Assembly: GCA_011037195.1 (NCBI GenBank)
Contig: JAAEAF010002493.1
Coordinates: 1-64,000 of the forward strand
DNA: 64,000 nt
Reading direction: 5' to 3'
DNA from: Triatoma infestans
Lineage: Eukaryota > Arthropoda > Insecta > Hemiptera > Reduviidae
A program made the translations under genes and the position numbers. Shown piece after piece: positions 63,955 to 64,000 of this stretch (the first letter of the stretch is position 1; every line of letters starts with the position of its first letter). A model generated the notes under the pieces. The model was given only the letters and a program-made list of their open reading frames with translations, was not told the DNA's origin and made no database searches.

Positions 63955-64000
63955 CTAAACATATATTGTTTATAATAAAATGAAACTAATATCACAAACG

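Overview
The window is nuclear DNA of an arthropod, most probably an insect. The evidence is two Rebers-Riddiford RR-2 cuticular protein genes with the typical short signal-peptide exon, TATA boxes with TCA-type initiators, GT/AG introns, AT-rich intergenic DNA, and a dense load of eukaryotic transposable elements. I cannot name the species. All exons, stems and target-site duplications (TSDs) were read by eye; nothing was folded or searched.

Genes, left to right: (1) a complete 8-exon cytosolic acetyl-CoA acetyltransferase (thiolase, ACAT2 type) on + at 6128-9449; (2) a 3-exon RR-2 cuticular protein on + at 15574-16964; (3) a second 3-exon RR-2 cuticular protein with a 3 kb first intron on + at 50939-56089; (4) a complete 9-exon lebercilin (LCA5)-like coiled-coil gene on - at 58434-62123; (5) the last two coding exons of an ABCB7/Atm1-type mitochondrial ABC transporter on - at 63494-63954, running off the right edge. 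These genes share no evident pathway (lipid metabolism, cuticle, cilium, Fe-S export).

The rest is mostly mobile DNA. A roughly 1 kb family with perfect 15-bp terminal inverted repeats and internal ~290-bp repeats has about ten copies. A GC-rich, internally deleted BEL/Pao LTR element lies at 22852-25400 with a 5-bp TSD. There are tRNA-derived SINEs at 31866-32003, 45800-46013 and, degraded, in a thiolase intron. Two LINE remnants and a ~1.6 kb foldback element at 37378-38953 are also present.

The most interesting content is a set of small (about 170-340 bp) insertions, most flanked by 8-13 bp TSDs, that carry hammerhead self-cleaving ribozyme motifs. Three unrelated sequence families share one architecture: CTGANGA, one extra unpaired nucleotide, a stem II hairpin, GAAA, a loopless self-complementary stem III (ACCGGT or ACGT), a cleavage-site C, and a stem I closing the two ends. 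A loopless palindromic stem III can only form between two molecules, so these look like dimer-acting hammerhead variants of the kind known from Penelope-like elements and animal retrozymes. Several copies are head-to-head palindromes with a ribozyme on each strand, and three are nested inside the 15-bp-TIR family.
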